A DNA stretch of 12,537 bases from Deltaproteobacteria bacterium (lineage in GTDB: Bacteria; UBA10199; DSSB01): positions 1-12,537 of the forward strand of contig JAJFLL010000246.1 of assembly GCA_021772695.1 (NCBI GenBank), in the 5' to 3' direction. The position numbers were made by a program, and so were the translations under genes. The notes under the pieces were generated by a model, which ran no database searches, was not told where the DNA came from, and saw only the letters and a list, made by a program, of their open reading frames with translations. This document shows positions 7,794 to 12,537 of this stretch, one piece after another (within the stretch, counting starts at the first letter, position 1; every line of letters starts with the position of its first letter).

Positions 7794-9053
7794 ATGAGTC
7801 GACTAGGATTAGTACTTTCGGCAGGGGGGGCTCGCGGGGCCTACGAAGCCGGCGTTCTCTATTATATACGTTCCGGACTGCCTAAAAATTTTCGCCAGAC
7901 TAATTTTCCCATCCAAACCGGAACCAGCGTGGGGGCCATCAATGCATTATTTATGGCCTCTCATGCCCATGACCCCCTAAAACAAGGGGAACGTCTTAAA
8001 GATTTATGGTTTTCCCTAAATCAGGACCACATTTACCGTCGAGATTTACGCGCAGTGGGCTCATTTCTACAATCCAGCTTGCGTGGCATGGTGGGAAACC
8101 TACTAACCATAGACCCACTTAAAATATTTAGCAGACAAGGTCCCCATCTTCGCTCCATTTTAAATACCTTTCCCCTACAAGAACTTTTGACTAAAAACGT
8201 CGACTGGAAAGCCCTAAATGCCAACATCGAAAATGGGCCCATTGATGCCGTTGCCCTAACCGCCACAAATATGGGCAACGGTCACCCAGAGATCTTTTTG
8301 CAGAAAAAGCATGATATTGGCTATACGGGACGACAAAAGATCCACACGGGTCCGCTGAAGGTCGAACACGCCATGGCCTCCTCAGCCATTCCCATGCTTT
8401 TTCCAAGCACGGCCATTGGTAAGAATTATTATATGGACGGCGGGCTTCGCCTCTTTACGCCCATGTCGCCCGCTATTCATTTAGGTGCCGAACGCCTTTT
8501 GATCATCGGCCTACGTCATCGGCCTTCCACAACAAGAAAAACAAAGAAGAAAACCGTTACCGTCAAAAAAAGGCCCACGGTAATTCCCACTTTGGCCATG
8601 CAGCTAGGAAGCATTCTCAACGGGATGTTTCTGGATCATATTCAGTATGATTTAGAACAATTAAGTCGCATTAATCATTTGTTAGACTTGGGAAAATTGG
8701 AATACGGAAATGATTTTATCGATAAAATAAATGCGAGAATGAAAAAGGAAAAAATGGAAGGGCTGGCCGGCAATCACCAATGGAAAAAAATAAAGGCCTT
8801 AGAAATTACACCATCAGAGTTTGTGAGTAATATTTACTTTCGATGGTTTAGGTCACAAAAAAAAGGTCGATTCCAATTCAGCGCTTTCGAAAAATTAATG
8901 ATACGTCTTTTAGATGTTGATCCCAGGACCGGCAGAGATCTGCTAAGTTACCTAACTTTTGCGCCGCAATATTTACAGGAATTATTCGAATTGGGTTATC
9001 AAGACGCACAGTCTTCAAAACATAAAATCATGGAGTTAATGACCCAACCCTAA
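7794..9053 (+). CDS. Patatin-like phospholipase
   Basis: This 419-residue protein has the patatin Ser-Asp dyad. The oxyanion loop GGARGAYE is at 11-18, the nucleophile is Ser45 in GTSVG, and Asp215 lies in the DGG motif, followed by a P-segment and a strand LLIIGLRH. The family hydrolyses acyl ester bonds of phospholipids. There is no signal peptide or membrane helix, so the enzyme is probably cytoplasmic or on the inner face of the membrane. A strongly basic insertion (248-260: nine Lys/Arg, including KTKKK and VKKR) follows the catalytic domain and could favour contact with anionic lipids. The C-terminal 150 residues are helical and not a domain I can name. No good ribosome binding site precedes the ATG. 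The 88 bases after czcA (7706-7793) hold no clear promoter or terminator, so cotranscription with czcA is possible but unproven. Confidence 0.88.
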   Translation: MSRLGLVLSAGGARGAYEAGVLYYIRSGLPKNFRQTNFPIQTGTSVGAINALFMASHAHDPLKQGERLKDLWFSLNQDHIYRRDLRAVGSFLQSSLRGMVGNLLTIDPLKIFSRQGPHLRSILNTFPLQELLTKNVDWKALNANIENGPIDAVALTATNMGNGHPEIFLQKKHDIGYTGRQKIHTGPLKVEHAMASSAIPMLFPSTAIGKNYYMDGGLRLFTPMSPAIHLGAERLLIIGLRHRPSTTRKTKKKTVTVKKRPTVIPTLAMQLGSILNGMFLDHIQYDLEQLSRINHLLDLGKLEYGNDFIDKINARMKKEKMEGLAGNHQWKKIKALEITPSEFVSNIYFRWFRSQKKGRFQFSAFEKLMIRLLDVDPRTGRDLLSYLTFAPQYLQELFELGYQDAQSSKHKIMELMTQP

Positions 9054-9067
9054 AGCTACCGTTTTAC

Positions 9068-10441
9068 TCAATATTCTTGGGGTTTATTTTCGTCTAATAG
9101 GTCGTCGGCGCCCTTGCCCCTTCGCTCTTCGGCAATTTGGGCGTCTAAATGATCCTCTACTGAAATATCTGGCTCCGCATCTTCCGTTGCACCCAGTAGT
9201 TCCTTCTCTATTTTAATTTTTTTATCTTTTGTAGCTAGCTCACCAATGGGTTTTTCAGAGGAGATTCCCTGAAGCTTCACATTATAAATAGGCTCGGGCA
9301 TGATAATGCCACTTTCGTCAAATGCCTTTTTGACAATTCGAATAGCTTCACTCCTTACCTTAAAAAAATCAAATTCACGCTGATCCATCCAGGCAAAAAA
9401 TTGCAAAACCACATTGGAATCACCCATTTCTTGAACCCAGACCGTTGGAGGAGGATCTCTTAATATGGCCTGGTGATTCAACAGGGTAGTTTCCCCAAGT
9501 TTTTGCACCTTAAACAATTTCAACTGGGTATCCACGCCGATCTGAAAACCTAAACGTCGTTGGGGATTACGTGAAAAATTAAGGATGACCCCTTTAAAGA
9601 CTTGAGAGTTGGGAATACGTAAATGATTACCATCTAAGGTCATTAAAATAGTGGCTCGCGTATTTAATTGAACCACTATACCTTCGTGCTCCAAAATTTT
9701 TACATGATCGTTCGGAGCAAAAGGTTGGCGAAGACTCAACAAGATACTCGCCAGGTAATTCTCAACGGTTTCCTTTAAGGCAAAACCTACCGCCAAACCG
9801 GCTAAACCGGCAGCTCCAAGTAAGGTACCAAGAAAGGCGGTGGCGTCGAGAATTTCGAAAGCCAATAATAATCCTGTAAATAGAAACCCTGCACGTACCA
9901 AGGATTGAATGATGGTGGCTATGAATGGATTTGGCGTGATCCTCTTAAACAATCCCTTCCAACTGGTAATCGCCTTTCCTAAAAAGAAGAATAACAGAAT
10001 GACCAGTAAGGCGATCCCAAATACAGGTAATCGGGAAAGGAAGTCATTCCCCATCGCCTTGACCCGTTCGAGCGAAACAGAAATTTGTTTATCTAATTGC
10101 TTGAATAAAACTAGATTATTTTCGACCTCTACCACCCCATCAACTTGTTGAGTTAATTGTGCAGCTTGCTCCGAAGCACTTTTAGAAGGTACTTCACCGC
10201 TTAAAGTGACCACCCCGTTATTTACTTTGACTTCAACCTTTTTTAAGGAGTCAATTTGGGTGAAGATATCTCGAAGTCTTTGTCCAATGGCCTTATCTTG
10301 ATTGGAACTACTATTTAGAGATATGGTTTTTTCTTCTGATGTGGGCTTTGGAATTTTTTCTTGAGTTTGGCCGAATGAAGTCGAACCCAATCCCAACAAA
10401 AGGATAAAAACTAGGATAAGAGTTTTTATTTTAGTGATCAC
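9068..10441 (-). CDS. MscS-family mechanosensitive channel with N-terminal BON domain
   Basis: This 457-residue protein starts with GTG (bases 10441-10439) and a signal-like segment (hydrophobic core at 8-19, possible cut near 24). Residues 50-112 form a BON domain (VEVKVNNGVVTLSGEV, then VDGVVEVENNL), a periplasmic fold thought to bind membranes or lipids. Three membrane helices follow at about 138-160, 173-199 and 203-236. The third is the glycine/alanine-rich MscS pore helix (LLGAAGLAGLAVGFALKETVENYLASI). The beta domain (PFAPNDHVKI, LRIPNSQV) and a C-terminal alpha/beta domain lie in the cytoplasm. A charged, acidic tail fills 410-457. The channel would open on membrane tension to release solutes during hypo-osmotic shock. 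It lies 30 bases after poxB in the same direction, so the two are probably cotranscribed. The start codon has only a weak ribosome binding site; no alternative start fits the signal sequence. Confidence 0.88.
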   Translation of the reverse strand: MITKIKTLILVFILLLGLGSTSFGQTQEKIPKPTSEEKTISLNSSSNQDKAIGQRLRDIFTQIDSLKKVEVKVNNGVVTLSGEVPSKSASEQAAQLTQQVDGVVEVENNLVLFKQLDKQISVSLERVKAMGNDFLSRLPVFGIALLVILLFFFLGKAITSWKGLFKRITPNPFIATIIQSLVRAGFLFTGLLLAFEILDATAFLGTLLGAAGLAGLAVGFALKETVENYLASILLSLRQPFAPNDHVKILEHEGIVVQLNTRATILMTLDGNHLRIPNSQVFKGVILNFSRNPQRRLGFQIGVDTQLKLFKVQKLGETTLLNHQAILRDPPPTVWVQEMGDSNVVLQFFAWMDQREFDFFKVRSEAIRIVKKAFDESGIIMPEPIYNVKLQGISSEKPIGELATKDKKIKIEKELLGATEDAEPDISVEDHLDAQIAEERRGKGADDLLDENKPQEY

Positions 10442-10471
10442 AGTTCTTAAAATTCGAAATTTTCCATTTAA

Positions 10472-12172
10472 TTATTTAAACGGGTCGCGGTAACCCGTCA
10501 GAGTTTCTTTAATTTTTCCCAGTGCGAAACCCCATGCCTTATCGGGTAAAAATTTGGGCGGAAAGGAAAGCTCATCGGGGTTGGTCTCCACATCGACCAA
10601 TACGGGCCCATCGGTTTCAAGGGCCCGTTTTAAAGCAGTTTTCACTTCGGCCGGATCGGTAACGTGAATACCCGTCAGACCCATGGCATCCGCCACTTTG
10701 GCAAAATTGGGATTTTTTAGCACGGTCCCGTATTCGGGAACACCACCTGTTTCCATTTCTAACTTAACCATACCCAGACGATTGTTATGAAACACCACCA
10801 CCTTTATCGGCAGGTCATAACTAACCGCCGTAATCAGATCCCCCATCAACATGGATAATCCGCCATCGCCTGACAGGGATATCACTTGGCGGTTTTTGTC
10901 TATGGCTTGTACACCAAGGGCCTGGGGCATGGCATTGGCCATGGATCCGTGGTTAAAGGATCCCAAGAGACGTTGGCCTCGCTTCATCTGCAGATGGCGG
11001 GCGGCCCAGACCGTGCACATGCCCACATCCGCGGTAAATACCGCATCATCTGCTGCTAAATCGCTCAAACTTTGCGCCACTAATTCTGGGCGAACCGGTG
11101 GCTTGGCATGTTTTTCTAAGGAGGTGTGTTTGTAGGATTTTGATTCCCACTTTTGTTTTTTCTCTTGAGCGATCTTTAAATGAGATTGATCTGTTTTGGC
11201 ATTTAACTGAGGAACCAAGGCACGAAGAGTTCCTCTCACCCCACCGATGAGCCCCACGTCGATCTTATGCCGCCTGCCCAGATGATCGGCCTTATTATCA
11301 ATTTGAATCACCTTTTTATGTTTCGGGTACCAGTCTCGATAAGGAAAGTCCGTGCCGACTAATAGTAAGACGTCGCAAGAATCCAAGGCTGCGGCACCGG
11401 CAGGTGTCCCAATGAGACCTGTCATTCCGACGGCATAGGGATTGTCGGCTTCTAGGATTTCCTTACCTCGCAGTGCATACACTAGAGGAGATTTGAGCTT
11501 TTCACACAGGGCTAGAATTTCTTCACGGGCGTTCCGACAACCGGCACCCGCCAACACGGTAATCTTTTCGCCGCCATTGATTAATGCGACGGCTTTTTCT
11601 AATTCCCAAGGCACTGGCTCAGTCTCACAACTCCTAAAAAAGAAATCCACCTCACCGTCATTGGGTATTTTTTCCAAACCGATATCGCCTGGCAGGGTGA
11701 TGGTGGACACCCCTTTATGGACCATGGCCGACTGAATGGCTAATTGAACCACCCGTGGTACCTGATGAGGTGTCACAATGGTTTGATTATAAACTGAAAC
11801 ATCTCGGAATAGATTGTCTAGGTTGACCTCTTGGAAATAATTACTGCCCAGTTCAGCCAGAGGAACCTGCCCGGTGATGGCCAATACCGGCGCGTAACTT
11901 TTCTTGGCATCGTAGAGTCCGTTGAGTAAATGAATAGCCCCCGGACCCACCGTACCAGCGCAGACTCCAAGAGTTCCGGTGATTTGAGCTTGAGCACCGG
12001 CAGCAAATGCCGCCACCTCTTCGTGTCTCACCCCGATCCAATCAATTCCCGGTTTGCGGCGAATGGCATCGGTAAAACTATTTAGGGCATCGCCCACGAC
12101 TCCAAAGACCTGTTTGACACCTACATGCACCAGAATATCAACGATGTTTTCGGCAACGGTGGGGTTAGCCAT
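10472..12172 (-). CDS. poxB: Pyruvate oxidase/dehydrogenase, thiamine diphosphate- and FAD-dependent (PoxB-like)
   Basis: This 566-residue protein aligns by eye along its length with E. coli PoxB (572 residues), which decarboxylates pyruvate to acetate and CO2 and passes electrons to membrane quinone. Catalytic Glu51 lies in RHEEVAAFAAG, followed by the PGAIHLLNGL region. The central FAD region contains LRGKEILEADNPYAVGMTGLIG, very close to E. coli. The C-terminal cofactor domain holds SFNHGSMANAMPQALG and the diphosphate-binding motif GDGG (435-438) ending in NN (463-464). Two differences stand out. Met468 replaces the active-site Phe465 of E. coli. The tail stops at GYRDPFK, about nine residues short of the membrane-binding end of PoxB. 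The ATG start has AAAGGAG seven bases upstream. Its own promoter lies just beyond, and mscS follows. Other TPP enzymes (acetolactate synthase, phosphate-dependent pyruvate oxidase) are less likely given the PoxB-specific blocks. Confidence 0.9.
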   Translation of the reverse strand: MANPTVAENIVDILVHVGVKQVFGVVGDALNSFTDAIRRKPGIDWIGVRHEEVAAFAAGAQAQITGTLGVCAGTVGPGAIHLLNGLYDAKKSYAPVLAITGQVPLAELGSNYFQEVNLDNLFRDVSVYNQTIVTPHQVPRVVQLAIQSAMVHKGVSTITLPGDIGLEKIPNDGEVDFFFRSCETEPVPWELEKAVALINGGEKITVLAGAGCRNAREEILALCEKLKSPLVYALRGKEILEADNPYAVGMTGLIGTPAGAAALDSCDVLLLVGTDFPYRDWYPKHKKVIQIDNKADHLGRRHKIDVGLIGGVRGTLRALVPQLNAKTDQSHLKIAQEKKQKWESKSYKHTSLEKHAKPPVRPELVAQSLSDLAADDAVFTADVGMCTVWAARHLQMKRGQRLLGSFNHGSMANAMPQALGVQAIDKNRQVISLSGDGGLSMLMGDLITAVSYDLPIKVVVFHNNRLGMVKLEMETGGVPEYGTVLKNPNFAKVADAMGLTGIHVTDPAEVKTALKRALETDGPVLVDVETNPDELSFPPKFLPDKAWGFALGKIKETLTGYRDPFK

Positions 12173-12179
12173 GCCATAG

Positions 12180-12186
12180 CTCCTTT
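12180..12186 (-). promoter_or_regulatory. Ribosome binding site of poxB
   Basis: AAAGGAG reads on the minus strand, seven bases before the poxB ATG at 12172. A second ATG at 12177 is out of frame and too close to the site. Confidence 0.7.
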
Positions 12187-12206
12187 TATTGATTGCAAAA
12201 GAAGGT

Positions 12207-12235
12207 ATGCTAGGGAATCACTGTCGGTCTGTCAA
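12207..12235 (-). promoter_or_regulatory. Sigma70-type promoter of poxB
   Basis: On the minus strand a perfect -35 box TTGACA (12235-12230) is followed by exactly 17 bases and TAGCAT (12212-12207), four of six matches to a -10 box. Transcription would begin near 12200, leaving a leader of about 28 bases that includes the ribosome binding site. GACAG occurs twice in direct repeat, eight bases apart, starting within the -35 box, and might bind a regulator. The promoter lies in the 103-base gap between the upstream hydrolase gene and poxB, which suggests poxB-mscS is transcribed on its own. Confidence 0.6.
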
Positions 12236-12264
12236 TTTAATGAAACTAAGATATAAAAAGCCTG

Positions 12265-12302
12265 CAATATATCGATTATACGCACCACTTTTTGATATAT
12301 TG
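12265..12302 (-). terminator. AT-rich inverted repeat at the end of the hydrolase gene (possible weak terminator)
   Basis: A perfect 9-base inverted repeat, CAATATATC / GATATATTG, has arms at 12265-12273 and 12294-12302 with a 20-base loop that contains the stop codon of the hydrolase gene. On the minus strand it is followed after five bases by TTTTT. The stem is almost all A/T and the T run is not adjacent, so as a terminator it would be weak. A protein-binding site is an alternative. Confidence 0.3.
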
Positions 12303-12536
12303 ATACACCTTTGGGTGATGGGAAAGGTCGCGATGGGTAAGACCCTTTAATGTTTTAAAATGATCAGGCGGAAAGGGGATGCTTTTTGATCTAAAAAAAC
12401 TCTTTCCCGAGGCGCTTCTAGTTGGGACCAGTCCGTCTCCCAGGTACTCACGAAAAATATTTTTTGATTCTTTGGCCAGACTTGCTGCAAGTATGAAGTA
12501 ATCTACTTCCTTTAGTAAGGGAACCGGATGACGATT
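12276..12536 (-). CDS. C-terminal end of an alpha/beta-hydrolase (lipase/esterase-like), partial
   Basis: The minus strand is open from the window edge to a TAA at 12278-12276 and gives 86 residues with no start inside the window. The segment GDGLVPTRSASG (33-44 of the visible part) matches the loop that carries the catalytic acid in lipase-like alpha/beta hydrolases. LTHRDLSHHPKVYQYIKKW (66-84) matches the loop with the catalytic histidine (His68), followed by the closing helix. Spacing and order (acid, then histidine, then a short helix to the end) fit an intact C terminus of this fold, in the style of PGAP1-like or esterase/lipase proteins. The nucleophile serine lies outside the window, so the exact family and substrate are unknown. 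It points the same way as poxB, 103 bases upstream. Confidence 0.7.
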   Translation of the reverse strand, partial: NRHPVPLLKEVDYFILAASLAKESKNIFREYLGDGLVPTRSASGKSFFRSKSIPFPPDHFKTLKGLTHRDLSHHPKVYQYIKKWCV

Positions 12537-12537
12537 G

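Noticed and set aside
9046..9084. AACCC / GGGTT pairing followed by T-rich sequence between the convergent genes
   Set aside because: Five pairs around a loop of nearly 30 bases do not make a credible terminator.
10449..10463. AAAATT-CGA-AATTTT inverted repeat between poxB and mscS
   Set aside because: The stem is only six A/T pairs, too weak for a terminator, and such palindromes are expected by chance in an AT-rich gap.
12240..12350. Small plus-strand reading frame of 36 codons starting MKLRYKKPA
   Set aside because: It has no ribosome binding site and lies largely antisense to the better supported hydrolase C terminus.

Overview
The window looks like a chromosomal segment of a Gram-negative bacterium. 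It encodes an outer-membrane efflux channel, an RND pump and several proteins with secretion signals. Base composition is moderate and the genes are closely packed. The gene content would fit a member of the Bdellovibrionota or a related lineage, but nothing in the sequence proves this and I hold it loosely. No tRNA, rRNA, CRISPR array, insertion sequence or phage gene was seen, and no gene-free stretch exceeds about 110 bases.

Left part, plus strand (1-2392). The last 30 residues of an unidentified gene run into the window and end in a GTGA overlap with a long uncharacterised beta-rich protein of 766 residues. The overlap and a good ribosome binding site fix the start of this second gene at 92.

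Centre, plus strand (about 2400-7705). This is a heavy-metal efflux cassette. In order it holds a small exported Cys/His-rich protein resembling CzcI, a CzcC-type outer-membrane factor, a very short protein matching only the C-terminal part of a CzcB-type adaptor, and a full CzcA-type HME-RND pump. The last three genes overlap at their ends and are surely cotranscribed. The 148-residue mini-adaptor in place of the usual adaptor of roughly 400 residues is the most unusual feature. A possible promoter whose start would fall on the first ATG suggests a leaderless message. A patatin-like phospholipase gene follows (7794-9053).

Right part, minus strand (9068-12536). Reading right to left: the C-terminal end of an alpha/beta-hydrolase gene cut by the window edge; a near-consensus sigma70 promoter; a PoxB-type thiamine-diphosphate pyruvate oxidase/dehydrogenase; and 30 bases later an MscS-type mechanosensitive channel with an exported BON domain at its N terminus. 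The last two probably form one operon. This block converges on the patatin gene with only 14 bases between the two stop codons.

I see no clear new defence or mobile system. The points most worth a second look are the mini-adaptor metal pump, the Cys/His-rich leader gene, the BON-MscS fusion coupled to poxB, and the large orphan protein at the left.
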